A DNA stretch of 51,295 bases from Desulfitibacter alkalitolerans DSM 16504 (GTDB taxonomy: Bacteria; Bacillota; DSM-16504; Desulfitibacterales; Desulfitibacteraceae): the NCBI RefSeq assembly GCF_000620305.1, contig NZ_KK211103.1, positions 187,664-238,958 on the forward strand, given 5' to 3'. The position numbers and the translations under genes were made by a program. Shown here one piece after another: positions 18,018 to 27,362 of this stretch (position 1 is the first letter of the stretch; each line of letters starts with the position of its first letter). The notes under the pieces were generated by a model. It made no database searches. It was not told where the DNA came from and saw nothing but the letters and a program-made list of their open reading frames with translations.

Positions 18018-18057
18018 TTTAAAAAGCTTCCTGTAAATATTATACAGAAAGCTTTTC
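18018..18057 (-). terminator. Terminator after the chemotaxis-type receptor gene
   Basis: On the minus strand AAAAGCTT-T-CTGTA pairs with TACAG-G-AAGCTTTT around a short AT loop, followed by TTTTTAAAAT. It lies 24 bases after the receptor stop. Confidence 0.7.
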
Positions 18058-18080
18058 AAAACTTATTATTTCTGATATTT

Positions 18081-18920
18081 TTAAAATAACCTTGCAATAT
18101 GGGTTAGTTTTTCTGCTACTGTGGCATTTTCTGTAATAGATGCTGAAATCTCTTCACTGGCGGCAGCCTGGCTATTGCCTATGTCCTCTGCTTTCTGGAT
18201 GTTTTCTACAATTTGTTCCATGTTGTCCTTTATGCTGTTTAATACTTCAGTTATTTCACTTGTTGACCTGGTAGTGTTATCAGATAGTTTACGTATTTCT
18301 TGTGCTACAACAGTAAAACCTCTGCCTGCCTCGCCGGCTCTAGCAGCCTCTATTGCTGCATTAAGTCCCAACATTTTAGTCTGGGAAGCAACATCATCAA
18401 TGAGCTTCAAGATCTGGTTTGTACGATTAAGGCTTTCTTTAGCTTCTTGTGCTAGAACCAGCAGCTCATTTTGAATGTTATTTAGTTCCTGGGCCGAAGA
18501 TGCCAGCTCCTGCGAGCTAGCCGAAACCTGCTCAAAGGATGCAGCCAGGTTTTCCACTATTTCCATCATATTGTTCTGAGTAGATAGGTCTATACCTACA
18601 TTAAATGTTCCAATTACTTCACCACTATTATCGCGTATTGGCATTATAATACCCTTAAATGCAAAGCCATAGGCCTCCTTAGGAACTTCTGCCACAATCT
18701 TTTTGCCTGTGTCTATTGCCTTATGTATAACATCAGCTGAAGGAATGGGCTGACCAACCCTGGCTCCCACATCTATTATTTCACCTGGATAATAGGCTAT
18801 AAATGTTTCCCTGTCAGTAACGCTGGTCATGCAGTCTAATGGAAAAAGCTCCTTTAAATATTTGCTGGTAAAACCAATTGCCGTTAGAATTTCTGTAGGT
18901 GTGTTAAAACTCATGTTCAT
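18081..18920 (-). CDS. Soluble methyl-accepting-type sensor protein
   Basis: 279 residues without a clear membrane helix. The N-terminal sensor part (about 1-115) resembles a single PAS/Cache-like domain, with [15 protein letters not shown] and [22 protein letters not shown]. The rest is the MCP signalling coiled coil, with the hairpin tip [26 protein letters not shown]. Proteins of this short type sense internal signals and can feed CheA, but no che genes are in the window. GGGAGATGAT precedes the ATG. It has its own terminator and is unrelated by position to the cobalamin operon. Confidence 0.85.
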   Translation of the reverse strand: MNMSFNTPTEILTAIGFTSKYLKELFPLDCMTSVTDRETFIAYYPGEIIDVGARVGQPIPSADVIHKAIDTGKKIVAEVPKEAYGFAFKGIIMPIRDNSGEVIGTFNVGIDLSTQNNMMEIVENLAASFEQVSASSQELASSAQELNNIQNELLVLAQEAKESLNRTNQILKLIDDVASQTKMLGLNAAIEAARAGEAGRGFTVVAQEIRKLSDNTTRSTSEITEVLNSIKDNMEQIVENIQKAEDIGNSQAAASEEISASITENATVAEKLTHIARLF

Positions 18921-19061
18921 ATCATCTCCCTTTTAACTTTAGGAGATTATTCGACATTTTTCGTCAAAAACCTGTCAAAAATTTGTTAAGAAATGGTTAA
19001 GATTTGAAGTTTTCCATCCATGGGTAAGGTACATATAACCTGTAATCCCCATGTGAATCAA

Positions 19062-19649
19062 TTATGGCTTCAACCCAATCTCTATAGGTATGAATTTTCC
19101 ATTAGCTATATCCAAGATGGTTATTGAGCCTGGCTCAACACCAGTCTGCCACAAATCACTTTTGGCCTCACTTTGGGAAAGAATTGCTTTAATTACCCCA
19201 CCATGGGTAACTATTGCTATGGTTCCTTTATGTTTTGCTATTATTTCTTTTACTGCTTCCATGGCCCTTTCTATAAGCTGATCAAAGGACTCTCCTCCCG
19301 GAACATTAATTTTAAAGGTATCATTGTACCAGTTGTTAAATTCTTCAGGATATTTTTCATATACCTGTGTAAAGGTCAGTCCCTCCCACTCCCCAAAGGA
19401 AAGCTCCCTGAGCCTAGCATCGCAGGTTGGACTCAGGCCAATACTCCTGCCAACTATTTCAGCCGTTTCTCTTGTTCTGGACAGGTCACTGCAGTATAAA
19501 ACTTCTATGTTTTCATTATTAGCTAAATATTCCCCTGCTCTCTGGGCCTGGCTTCTTCCCAGGTCAGTCAAGGGTATGTCTGTCTGGCCCTGATATTTTT
19601 GTAAAAGGTTCCATTCTGTTTGACCATGCCTTATCAAAATAACTCTCAT
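19062..19649 (-). CDS. cobC: Alpha-ribazole phosphatase-type histidine phosphatase
   Basis: 195 residues of the phosphoglycerate mutase/acid phosphatase fold. The catalytic RHGQTEWN is at the N-terminus (H8), ELSFGEWEG lies in the middle, and the second histidine is in THGG. In B12 synthesis CobC removes the phosphate of adenosylcobalamin-5'-phosphate or alpha-ribazole phosphate. Specificity is inferred from its place: the start overlaps the cobD stop (TAATG) at the end of the cobalamin operon. Confidence 0.85.
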   Translation of the reverse strand: MRVILIRHGQTEWNLLQKYQGQTDIPLTDLGRSQAQRAGEYLANNENIEVLYCSDLSRTRETAEIVGRSIGLSPTCDARLRELSFGEWEGLTFTQVYEKYPEEFNNWYNDTFKINVPGGESFDQLIERAMEAVKEIIAKHKGTIAIVTHGGVIKAILSQSEAKSDLWQTGVEPGSITILDIANGKFIPIEIGLKP

Positions 19650-20737
19650 TAAATATCAACCACTTTCTTTAGGGTCTCTATGAGCCTTGTGTTCTCTTCC
19701 CTTTTTCTTACTGCTAATCTAAAATAATATGGGCTAAGGTTAAAAAAGGATGTGCATTTTCTAATCAATATACCATGGGGGCCAAGCCTTTCCTGCAGTT
19801 CCTCGCTGGTTAAGGCAAGTCCCTCACCATCAACCAGGATATAGTTAGCCACCCCTGGATAAACCTTCAGCCCCTTGACTAATCTTAATTGATTGGCAAG
19901 AAATTCTCTTTCCTCCTTAACAAGGGTTAAGGTTTTCTCCATATATTCCTCATCCTTGATGGAAGCCTCACCGGCCTTTAAAGCAAAGGTGTTGACCCTC
20001 CAAGTAGGTAGCAGATATTCCATTTTACGGGCTGTTTCTTCTGCTGCTACTGCATACCCAAGGCGTAATGAAGGTATTGCAAAAAATTTTGTCAATGAGC
20101 CCACTACCATCAGATTTTTATAGTCCTCTACCCAATATCTTATTGAATAGGAATCATCACCTAAAAAATCAATGAATGCTTCATCAACAACCACACAGGC
20201 ATTCTTATCTAATGCAGCCTCAAGTATCTTTTTAATCTCCTCTTTGGCAAAAATAGTGCCTGTAGGGTTGTTTGGATTCCCAATGAAAATTAGATCATCT
20301 CTTTTCATTGTATGAATTATTTCTTCAGTTGGTAACATGAATGTATCCTCAGGCTGCAGGCCTATCCGAATAATCTTGGGATTTTCAATACCCTCCCCAT
20401 ATTCGGAAAATGTAGGTGCAAGGAGCATAACCCTGTTATTATAAAACATTCTCCCAGCCAGATATATTAGTTCGGCTCCACCATTGCCTAGGACTATGTT
20501 CTGGGTAGGCATCCTAAAAAAATTGCCCAAACAAGCTTTAAAGCTTTCCCCAGTAGGTTCGGGATAATGGCTCAACACACCTATATTATCCTGTATGGCC
20601 TTGATTGCTTTTGGAGAAGGCCCCAGGGGATTGATATTTGCACTGTAATCCAGGAATTGTTCTGGTGGAATACCCCACTTTTGAGATGCTGCCCATACGT
20701 TGCCGCCGTGGGCAGGCTTGCCTTTTTCTAGTTGCAC
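19649..20737 (-). CDS. cobD: L-threonine-O-3-phosphate decarboxylase CobD
   Basis: 362 residues, class I/II PLP fold. HGGNVW and DYSANINPLGPSP stand at the N-terminus, FIGNPNNPTG in the middle, and the PLP lysine lies in SLTKFFAIPSLRLGY. It makes (R)-1-amino-2-propanol O-2-phosphate, the linker of the nucleotide loop. The GTG start at 20737 follows GGAGG, which lies within the end of pduX. The adjacent threonine kinase supplies its substrate. The family resembles histidinol-phosphate aminotransferase, but context and N-terminus favour CobD. Confidence 0.92.
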   Translation of the reverse strand: MQLEKGKPAHGGNVWAASQKWGIPPEQFLDYSANINPLGPSPKAIKAIQDNIGVLSHYPEPTGESFKACLGNFFRMPTQNIVLGNGGAELIYLAGRMFYNNRVMLLAPTFSEYGEGIENPKIIRIGLQPEDTFMLPTEEIIHTMKRDDLIFIGNPNNPTGTIFAKEEIKKILEAALDKNACVVVDEAFIDFLGDDSYSIRYWVEDYKNLMVVGSLTKFFAIPSLRLGYAVAAEETARKMEYLLPTWRVNTFALKAGEASIKDEEYMEKTLTLVKEEREFLANQLRLVKGLKVYPGVANYILVDGEGLALTSEELQERLGPHGILIRKCTSFFNLSPYYFRLAVRKREENTRLIETLKKVVDI

Positions 20738-20738
20738 T

Positions 20739-21602
20739 TTATTTGATACCTCCAGAAATAATTTTTGAAGTATATATATTAAATTGTGGAAACTTTTTCT
20801 TTATATATTCAGCAGCCTCCATTACATGAGGACCTATTTCAGCAAGGAGAATACCTATTACTGTCCCACTATGGGCCACATTTACTCCCATTGCTTTAAA
20901 CTGTATTGAAAGCTTAATAATGTCCTCAAGGTGGGGTTTGAATAAGGTCTCCTGGTTGGCCATGGCACTTATTGTTGCTCCCCTGCCTATTTTTTCAGGA
21001 TCCCTCTCGGCAATTCCCTCTCTAACATAGGCCAGTGCCTTGACAATTTCTTGTTCCTTTTTAGCATTTAGGTTCTGCAGATCTTTTTTGCCATTAAACT
21101 CCAGGGTGTCAACTTCTCCTCCAGGATCTATAATTACCACATTCAAGGGTGGAGCACTGCCTAATGGTTCTCTCCATAACCCCTTACGATGGTCAAACAA
21201 GCAGATTCCTGGATACATTAAGCCATCGCTTGGTTCAATGGCAAGTGCCACATCTGCTATCTCATCTTCATTTATTTTAACATCCAGCAGTCTGCAGGCT
21301 GCAGCATAGGCGGCAGCAATATCAGCTGTACTGCTCCCCATTCCCTTGCCAATGGGCAGGTCACTTTCACGGATAAAGCCTATCCTGCCACCTGCAGCTC
21401 CTTTTTTCTCATAAGCCATCTGGATAGCTTTAGCTGCCTTGGGAAACAATTTATGCTGCTCAACATGGTCTGTATAAAATACTGAAAGCCTTGACCATAG
21501 GTCAACAGGGCAGGTAACTAAAAAATCCCTGCCGTTTATTGAACCCTGGACAAGCTCTCCACATGTCCCCGGAGCTAAAGCTGCTGCACTTTTATATTCC
21601 AT
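20739..21602 (-). CDS. pduX: L-threonine kinase for cobalamin synthesis (PduX-like)
   Basis: 287 residues of the GHMP kinase family. APGTCGELVQG opens the protein, the ATP loop PIGKGMGSSTAD follows, and the C-terminal motif is HSGTVIG. PduX-type kinases phosphorylate L-threonine to feed CobD, whose gene follows directly. The ATG overlaps the cobS stop (TAATG). The enzyme allows de novo linker synthesis. Confidence 0.9.
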   Translation of the reverse strand: MEYKSAAALAPGTCGELVQGSINGRDFLVTCPVDLWSRLSVFYTDHVEQHKLFPKAAKAIQMAYEKKGAAGGRIGFIRESDLPIGKGMGSSTADIAAAYAAACRLLDVKINEDEIADVALAIEPSDGLMYPGICLFDHRKGLWREPLGSAPPLNVVIIDPGGEVDTLEFNGKKDLQNLNAKKEQEIVKALAYVREGIAERDPEKIGRGATISAMANQETLFKPHLEDIIKLSIQFKAMGVNVAHSGTVIGILLAEIGPHVMEAAEYIKKKFPQFNIYTSKIISGGIK

Positions 21603-22348
21603 TAAAACCCCGCCATTCCTATGACAATAGCAATTAAAAATATAGTTTCTGAAGCCTCACACAAGGCTCCATATGTATCCCCAGTTTGTCCTCCCAGTAT
21701 GCTGCCAATCCCTTTGGCCATGACTGCAGCTGTTAACAGGGTGGCTAGTGTCAGCATCACTCCTGCCAGCCCGGCAGCAATAAATGCAGCAATTAGAGTA
21801 AAGGCTGCAGCCGCCAAAAATTTTCCCCTGCCTGCCTTCTCACCAAAACATTTCCCAAGGCCAGGCCCAGAGCGCGCATAGGGAAAGTGCACAATGGAAT
21901 AAACCATGGCTGCCCTGCCTATGACAGGTGCAAGGAGCAGGGCTAATATTTTATGGTAGACAGGCAGGGATGCCAGCAATGAAAATTTGAGCAGCAATAC
22001 TGCACCCAGGGCAATAACTCCCATGGCACCAACCCTGCTGTCCTTCATTATTTCAAGCTTGCGTTCCCTGTCCCTGCCGCTGAACAACCCATCTGCCGTA
22101 TCCATCAAACCATCCATATGCAAGCCGCCGGTTAAGATTATCCATAGGACAACTATAACTCCATCTCCACCAAGACCCAGAGCAAGAATATCACTCACAT
22201 AAGCCGCTAATGCCAGCAATCCCCCAATTAAGAGCCCCACCAGGGGATAAGCATAAAGTGAATTTGCCATTTCTTTTTCCCCTGCAACTCTATTTCCATA
22301 TGCCGGTATAATTGTCAAAAAGCTAAGGGCAAGCAAAAAACTGGCCAT
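21602..22348 (-). CDS. cobS: Adenosylcobinamide-GDP ribazoletransferase (cobalamin synthase)
   Basis: 248 residues, integral membrane. The family motif DTADGLFSGRDRERKLEIM...DSRVGAMG, with its conserved aspartates, is present, and the C-terminus has GGQTGDTYGA. CobS joins adenosylcobinamide-GDP with alpha-ribazole or its phosphate in the membrane. The start overlaps the cobO stop (TAATG). GC content is somewhat higher than in the flanking accessory genes, as in the rest of the operon. Confidence 0.93.
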   Translation of the reverse strand: MASFLLALSFLTIIPAYGNRVAGEKEMANSLYAYPLVGLLIGGLLALAAYVSDILALGLGGDGVIVVLWIILTGGLHMDGLMDTADGLFSGRDRERKLEIMKDSRVGAMGVIALGAVLLLKFSLLASLPVYHKILALLLAPVIGRAAMVYSIVHFPYARSGPGLGKCFGEKAGRGKFLAAAAFTLIAAFIAAGLAGVMLTLATLLTAAVMAKGIGSILGGQTGDTYGALCEASETIFLIAIVIGMAGF

Positions 22349-22911
22349 TAGTATTCTATTCCTCTTCTTGATTCAACGCCTATTTTATAGTAATGCTTGA
22401 TTTCCTTAACTTCGGATACCAGGTGGGCCATTTCAATTAGTTCAGGGGGAGCATTTCTGCCAGTCAATACCACTTCTATGTCATCTGGAACCTGTCTCAA
22501 CCAGTCAGCAACCTCACTTACTTTAAGGAGATCCTTTTTAAAACTATTTAGCAGTTCATCGAGAATGAGCAAATCATGTTTTCCTTCATCAGCTGTATCC
22601 CTTGCCAGCTGCCAGGCCATTTTCACCTTCTGTATATCCAGATCTGTTACTTCCTTTAAACCAATCCAGCACTCACCACATCCCTGGCACTTCATAAACC
22701 CTGTTTTGATAACAGAGGCATGGGGACAAGTCCTGCCAAATTGAAATACTTCAATGCCAAGCTTGTAGGCTGAATTTAATTCACCACTGTATGTACTGCC
22801 CTTCATAAACTGGATTATCCTGACCTTAAAGCCATGGCCAACTGCCCTCATTGCCAGCCCAAAGGCTGCTGTAGTTTTACCCTTGCCGTTGCCAGTATAT
22901 ATCTGGATCAT
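22348..22911 (-). CDS. cobO: Corrinoid adenosyltransferase (CobO/BtuR type)
   Basis: 187 residues. The P-loop GNGKGKTT is near residue 7, followed by AFGLAMRAVGHG and QFMKG. LLILDELLNS and VVLTGRNAPPEL come later. It adds the 5'-deoxyadenosyl group to the cobalt of a corrinoid. The ATG at 22911, with AAGGAG at normal distance, is preferred to a GTG nine bases up. A short CxxCxxC-like insert, KCQGCGECW, lies in the middle. Confidence 0.92.
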   Translation of the reverse strand: MIQIYTGNGKGKTTAAFGLAMRAVGHGFKVRIIQFMKGSTYSGELNSAYKLGIEVFQFGRTCPHASVIKTGFMKCQGCGECWIGLKEVTDLDIQKVKMAWQLARDTADEGKHDLLILDELLNSFKKDLLKVSEVADWLRQVPDDIEVVLTGRNAPPELIEMAHLVSEVKEIKHYYKIGVESRRGIEY

Positions 22912-22938
22912 TCCTATCACTCCTTGACCTTCTAACTT

Positions 22939-23883
22939 TTAACCCTTCATAAGCAAATAAATCACTCCAAGGACTACCATTGCCGCAGAAACAGCAAACA
23001 TGATGTAAAGACTTTGATAAATGTGCCTGAGTTCAAGCTTCCTAATGGGTTTGCCCATCAATGCCCTGTTGGATGCTATACCCCTGTAATAGTTGAGGCC
23101 TCCCAACTGTATTTGTAAAGCTCCTGCAACTGCCGCTTCTGATATGCCGCTATTGGGACTAGGGTGTTTTGGGGCATCTTCCCTCATTGCGTTCCAAACC
23201 CCCTGAAAACCACCAGGGGTAAAGAAGGAAATTAATAAATAGATTAGACCTGTGATTCTTGCCGGAATATAATTGGCCAGATCATCCAGCCTTGCACCTG
23301 CCCAGCCAAGGTCAATATACCTTTCATCCCTGTATCCTATCATAGAATCAAGTGTATTTACAGCTTTATAAGCCATGGCAAGGGGAGGGCCTCCAAGAAA
23401 ACCATAAAACAAGGGGGCGGTAATGCCATCTACAGTGTTTTCTGATACTGTTTCCACAACACCCCTGACAACATCATGTTCTTCCAGATTAGCTGTATCT
23501 CTTCCCACTATCATGGAAAGCTCTCTCCTGGCAGCTGGCAGGTCACCTGCCAGTAAAGGCCTGGCAACTGCCAGGGCATGCTTGTATAAACTGTTTATGG
23601 CCAGGGTCTGGCTCATAATAAATATGCTTAATGCTATTCCCAGGTATAAATGGACCTTGAAGGCTATCCAGATGATTCCCAGAAAAAATAAATAAGTTCC
23701 AAGGACTATGCTGATAGTTAAAAGGGTTCCTCCTATCTTTAATCCCCTGGGAGAGCTGGCCACCCTGCGAATTATTTTTTCCCCATATGAAATTGCTTTT
23801 CCGATATAAACAACTGGATGGGGAAGCCATCTCGGGTCCCCAAGGATTAAATCTAATACAATGGCAGCTAAGATTATTTCCAT
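22939..23883 (-). CDS. cbiB: Adenosylcobinamide-phosphate synthase CbiB
   Basis: 314 residues, membrane protein. LDLILGDPRWLPHPV stands at the N-terminus; SENTVDGITAPLFYGFLGG and AMAYKAVNTLDSMIGY follow, then NSGISEAAVAGALQIQLGG, all typical of CbiB/CobD. It links the aminopropanol moiety to cobyric acid. Its ATG overlaps the end of cbiP (ATGGAAATAA). Confidence 0.95.
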   Translation of the reverse strand: MEIILAAIVLDLILGDPRWLPHPVVYIGKAISYGEKIIRRVASSPRGLKIGGTLLTISIVLGTYLFFLGIIWIAFKVHLYLGIALSIFIMSQTLAINSLYKHALAVARPLLAGDLPAARRELSMIVGRDTANLEEHDVVRGVVETVSENTVDGITAPLFYGFLGGPPLAMAYKAVNTLDSMIGYRDERYIDLGWAGARLDDLANYIPARITGLIYLLISFFTPGGFQGVWNAMREDAPKHPSPNSGISEAAVAGALQIQLGGLNYYRGIASNRALMGKPIRKLELRHIYQSLYIMFAVSAAMVVLGVIYLLMKG

Positions 23884-25433
23884 TTTCCTTTATCCTTCTC
23901 AGGGTTTATTCCCATGATTTTATATATCTTCTCCATGTCAACGGAATTCCTCACTATCTCCGCTACCCTATCATAGTTTCTTTCCCTTTGATAAGTATCT
24001 AAATCCCTTTCCTGAAGCAAGCTCAGACCCTCTTCTTTGCGGATGGCATTGATAAAGGTTAACATAACATTTAGGTTGTCAAAAAATCCATGCAGATGGG
24101 TGCCAAAAACCCTTCCGTCATTTACCACAGCACCATCCATAACCTGGACATCCCTGCCAGAGCGTTCAGTTATCTGAAGCAAACAGCTTTTGTAATCCAG
24201 TATGTCTGCCTGACCCATATGAATTTCATAGCCTTTAACTGTCTGGCCCTTCAAGTCCTGCCATAAGCCTTCTGCTGCTGCAATAGTGGCTTCAACCTGG
24301 TGGGTGCTTTTTTCAGCCCCGTAGGTTGTAACACACTTAAGAAGGCCCAGGCCCTTCTGGGAGCCTATCCCCGCTTCAGTTCCTTCTGGGTCCAGCAGCT
24401 CCAGGCCAAGCATCTGATAGCCGCCACATATGCCAACTATGTATTTTCCCTTGTCAGCCAGGGCGAGAATTTCATCATCATAACCCTGTTCCTTTAGATA
24501 TACCAGATCTAAAACGGAGTTTTTAGTTCCAGGTATGATAACCACGTCGGCCTCACCTATTGCCTCACCCTTTTTCACAAACCTAACACAAGTATCTGGT
24601 AAATCCAAAAAGGGATTAATATCAGTAAAGTTAGAGATTCTAGGCAGCTGGATAACTGCAATCTGGATAGGTGCATCAATACTGCCCCTGGTTTTGTATT
24701 CTGATAGGCATACTGAATCCTCTTCATCTATGCCATGATCATGCATGTAGGGTATTACTCCAAAAACCTCCTTGCCGGTCCTTTCCTCTAGAAAGTCAAG
24801 ACCAGGCTTTAAAAGGTCCAGATCACCTCTGAATTTATTAATGATAAATCCCTTGACCATATCCCTTTCATGGGGCTCTAAAAGCTCAAGGGTCCCAATA
24901 AGCGAAGCAAAAACCCCACCCCTGTCTATGTCAGCAATAAGAAGAACCGGAGCATCTGCAAGCTCGGCTGTCTTCATATTGACAATATCCCTGTCCTTTA
25001 AGTTGACCTCTGCTGGACTGCCGGCTCCTTCAATGACCAGGATTTCATATTCATCCTTAAGCCTATTTAGACTTTCAAGAACAACACTTACTGCCCTTGG
25101 CAGATAATCATTGCGATAATCCTTTGCTGACATGTCACCTATGGGTCTGCCCCTTACAATAATCTGTGCATGCATATCCTGTTTTGGTTTTATTAAAATA
25201 GGGTTCATGTCAACAGTAGGCTTTATACCTGCAGCCTCGGCTTGAGCCCCCTGGGCCCTGCCAATCTCTCCGCCATCGGGAGTAACTGCTGAGTTTAACG
25301 CCATATTCTGTGCCTTGAAGGGAGCGGTTCTATAGCCATCCTGATAAAATATCCTGCAAAAGGCGGCGCATAATACACTTTTTCCCACATTTGAAGATGT
25401 CCCCTGAAACATAATTGCCTTTGAGTCCTGCAA
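23874..25433 (-). CDS. cbiP: Adenosylcobyric acid synthase CbiP
   Basis: 519 residues. An N-terminal dethiobiotin-synthetase-like ATPase (GTSSNVGKS) is followed by a C-terminal class I glutamine amidotransferase with the nucleophile in GICGGYQMLG and a His in GTHLHGFF. It amidates four carboxyls of adenosylcobyrinic a,c-diamide. No ATG fits the family N-terminus. A TTG at 25433 (reading MQDSKAIMFQG) stands behind GGGGAG and is my choice; a longer TTG start at 25469 is possible. Confidence 0.92.
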   Translation of the reverse strand: MQDSKAIMFQGTSSNVGKSVLCAAFCRIFYQDGYRTAPFKAQNMALNSAVTPDGGEIGRAQGAQAEAAGIKPTVDMNPILIKPKQDMHAQIIVRGRPIGDMSAKDYRNDYLPRAVSVVLESLNRLKDEYEILVIEGAGSPAEVNLKDRDIVNMKTAELADAPVLLIADIDRGGVFASLIGTLELLEPHERDMVKGFIINKFRGDLDLLKPGLDFLEERTGKEVFGVIPYMHDHGIDEEDSVCLSEYKTRGSIDAPIQIAVIQLPRISNFTDINPFLDLPDTCVRFVKKGEAIGEADVVIIPGTKNSVLDLVYLKEQGYDDEILALADKGKYIVGICGGYQMLGLELLDPEGTEAGIGSQKGLGLLKCVTTYGAEKSTHQVEATIAAAEGLWQDLKGQTVKGYEIHMGQADILDYKSCLLQITERSGRDVQVMDGAVVNDGRVFGTHLHGFFDNLNVMLTFINAIRKEEGLSLLQERDLDTYQRERNYDRVAEIVRNSVDMEKIYKIMGINPEKDKGKWK

Positions 25434-25542
25434 ACAAATCTCCCCCTTGCCAGATGTCCAAAATACCAAGTCAAGCTTCTAATTCACCAGGCCTGGTTGA
25501 TCTATATATTAGTAATTGGTTGAACTATCCGTTAGTAAGTTA

Positions 25543-26115
25543 CTACTTGATTTGTAAAGATATACCGCAAACCACCAGATGTACTTCTTCTGCATATTGT
25601 GCCAGCTGCTGGTTAGCCATTCCATTTAAATCTCTAAATACCCTTGCTTCCTTATAAAAAGGCACCACATCCATGCCAACCTCATCTGCAACCATTATAA
25701 TGGTGCCATTGAAATTTTTGCATGCTTCAATAAAGAGTCTTAGATACCCAGCAAATTTATCCTCATGCTCCTTGTTCCAAATAAAGTCCCGGGGTTGCTC
25801 CTCACCCTTTGGGGAAATGGCATACATGAGATTAGTAACCCAGGTTCCTATGCCGTCTATTAGGAAGATCCCATTGTCCCCGTTATTTGCTAATGCATCA
25901 TGCAGATTATGGGGCTCTTCAATTATACCCCAGCTTTCTGGCCTCCTGTTTTTATGCTTTTCTACCCTTTTTGCAAACTCATGATCCCAGATAGTACCAG
26001 TGGCAACATAGGTAACATATCCTGCCTGTTTCTGCTCAAGGTCATGTGCCATCTTTTCCGCAAAGACACTTTTACCGCTGCTGCTGCCACCTACTACCAT
26101 AACTATTCTAGCCAT
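25543..26115 (-). CDS. cobU: Adenosylcobinamide kinase / guanylyltransferase CobU
   Basis: 190 residues. The P-loop GGSSSGKS is near residue 9, YVATGT follows, and VEKHKNRRPESWGIIEEP has the histidine that takes GMP in CobU. It phosphorylates adenosylcobinamide and then attaches GMP. The ATG at 26115 overlaps the cbiC stop by eight bases (ATGGCTAG) and gives the normal family N-terminus MARIVMVVGG. An upstream extension would overlap cbiC more. Confidence 0.92.
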   Translation of the reverse strand: MARIVMVVGGSSSGKSVFAEKMAHDLEQKQAGYVTYVATGTIWDHEFAKRVEKHKNRRPESWGIIEEPHNLHDALANNGDNGIFLIDGIGTWVTNLMYAISPKGEEQPRDFIWNKEHEDKFAGYLRLFIEACKNFNGTIIMVADEVGMDVVPFYKEARVFRDLNGMANQQLAQYAEEVHLVVCGISLQIK

Positions 26116-26746
26116 CTGCCTCGTCCCCTTTGAAATACATGAGAGCATTGACAATACAGGCTGCTATGGGACTGCCGCCTCTAGTTCCCCTTACAGTTAT
26201 GTAGGGTACCAGATTTTTCTCAATCATAAGTTCCTTTGACTCCATGGCTCCTACAAAGCCAACAGGGGTACCCACAATAAGAGCAGGCATGGCAATACCC
26301 TTTTCAATTAAGTCTAACACTTCAAATAAAGCAGTAGGGGCATTTCCTATGGCAATGACAGATCCATTAAGCCTTTTGCCATACAGCCTCATTGCAGCAG
26401 CTGATCTGGTTATCCCCCAGTCTCTGGCGGCTTCAATGGTCTCCAGTTCTGCAACTCCACAAAATATTTCACCACCAAACTCATTTAAGGTTCTGGCATT
26501 TATTCCTGCCCTGAGCATATTTACATCAGTAAATATATTTGCCCCTCCCCTCAAGGCCTTGATTCCATCCCTTGTGGCATCAGGATGAAATAGTACACTG
26601 CTGAGTATAGCTGGATCACCTGTGGTATGGATTATCCTTTTAACTACATCCTTCTCAACAGGTGTAAAGCTGTACCCCACTAGATATTCATCTATAATCT
26701 GCATGCTTTTATCTTCAATTTCCCTGGGATTCCATATAATCTCCAA
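26108..26746 (-). CDS. cbiC: Cobalt-precorrin-8 methylmutase CbiC
   Basis: 212 residues. IWNPREIEDKSMQII at the N-terminus and RIIHTTGDP, with the catalytic histidine, are typical. ADVNMLRAGIN-like (TDVNMLRAGIN), GNAPTALFEVL and GVPVGFVGA-like (GTPVGFVGAMESKE) blocks follow. It moves a methyl group from C11 to C12 to give cobyrinic acid. The start is TTG (26746), supported by the match to the family N-terminus and AGGTG nine bases upstream. Confidence 0.94.
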   Translation of the reverse strand: MEIIWNPREIEDKSMQIIDEYLVGYSFTPVEKDVVKRIIHTTGDPAILSSVLFHPDATRDGIKALRGGANIFTDVNMLRAGINARTLNEFGGEIFCGVAELETIEAARDWGITRSAAAMRLYGKRLNGSVIAIGNAPTALFEVLDLIEKGIAMPALIVGTPVGFVGAMESKELMIEKNLVPYITVRGTRGGSPIAACIVNALMYFKGDEADG

Positions 26747-26773
26747 TTAATATTCACCTGCCGTTTCGGAATT

Positions 26774-26801
26774 CAGATATCAGACGTCCGAGGTCAGATT
26801 A
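26774..26801. repeat. Degenerate 7-bp tandem repeat
   Basis: Four units related to CAGAAGT (cagatat, cagacgt, ccgaggt, cagatta) in the cbiC-cbiX spacer. The same heptamer recurs at 26876, 27301 and 35173. Confidence 0.55.
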
Positions 26802-26875
26802 TAGCTTAAACTGGGACACACTCTTAATAAAGTGTCTGGGAATATCCCCGAATTGTACATTTCTTTGCTATTTAT

Positions 26876-26896
26876 GACTCCTGACTCCTGAATTCT
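26876..26896. repeat. 7-bp tandem repeat, inverted sense
   Basis: Three units gactcct, gactcct, gaattct, the complement-related form of the CAGAAGT heptamer, 80 bases from the previous array in the same spacer. Confidence 0.5.
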
Positions 26897-26902
26897 ATTT
26901 TT

Positions 26903-27277
26903 TTATAATAAACTTGTTGCTTCTTTAATTCTTTCCTGAACTATGCTGATAATTCCAGGATGGGGGCCAAAATGCTTTGCCAGGACAAATTTAATATTGG
27001 GATGGGTTGTTTTCTGCAGCAGCAGTCTGCTGGGAATGTCTCTATTAATGTGGTTGCCCGTTACCAGGAACATTGGCATGACAATTATCTTTTCACAGCC
27101 CTTTTCAATGAGGGTTTCTGCAGCATCTGCCAAATGGGGATGACCAAAGGATAAAAAAGCAACCTCATAAAGTCCGTCCTTATCAGTTTCCTGTATCATT
27201 CTAGCCATTTGACGTATTTCTTCATTTGCCTCTTCTCTTCTACTGCCATGGCCTAATAGAATAACGCCTTCCTTCAT
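26903..27277 (-). CDS. cbiX: Sirohydrochlorin cobaltochelatase, short form (CbiX)
   Basis: 124 residues. LLGHGSRREEANEEI, with the metal-binding histidine, stands at the N-terminus, and PMFLVTGNHINRDIP near the middle holds a second histidine. This is the half-length chelatase form (about 120-130 residues), which works as a homodimer. It inserts Co(II) into sirohydrochlorin, the entry step of the anaerobic pathway. It is flanked by short heptamer-repeat spacers, unlike the otherwise overlapping operon, which suggests a separate insertion into the order. Confidence 0.9.
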   Translation of the reverse strand: MKEGVILLGHGSRREEANEEIRQMARMIQETDKDGLYEVAFLSFGHPHLADAAETLIEKGCEKIIVMPMFLVTGNHINRDIPSRLLLQKTTHPNIKFVLAKHFGPHPGIISIVQERIKEATSLL

Positions 27278-27300
27278 AATTCAAAACCTACCTTTCATAT

Positions 27301-27349
27301 CAGAAGTCAGAAGTCGGATGTCGGATGTCGGATGTCAGACATCAGATTT
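27301..27349. repeat. 7-bp tandem repeat, seven units
   Basis: Seven consecutive heptamers of the form CRGAWGT: cagaagt twice, cggatgt three times, then cagacat and cagattt. They fill the spacer between cbiJ and cbiX. This is the longest of four such arrays in the cobalamin operon. Confidence 0.75.
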
Positions 27350-27362
27350 TCTCACTTCATAA

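Noticed and set aside
19649-20737. Histidinol-phosphate aminotransferase considered for the PLP enzyme
   Set aside because: N-terminal HGGNVW and DYSANINPLGPSP and the place between pduX and cobC favour CobD.
27301-27349. Tandem short repeats considered as a CRISPR array
   Set aside because: The unit is only 7 bp, there are no spacers, and no cas gene is in the window.
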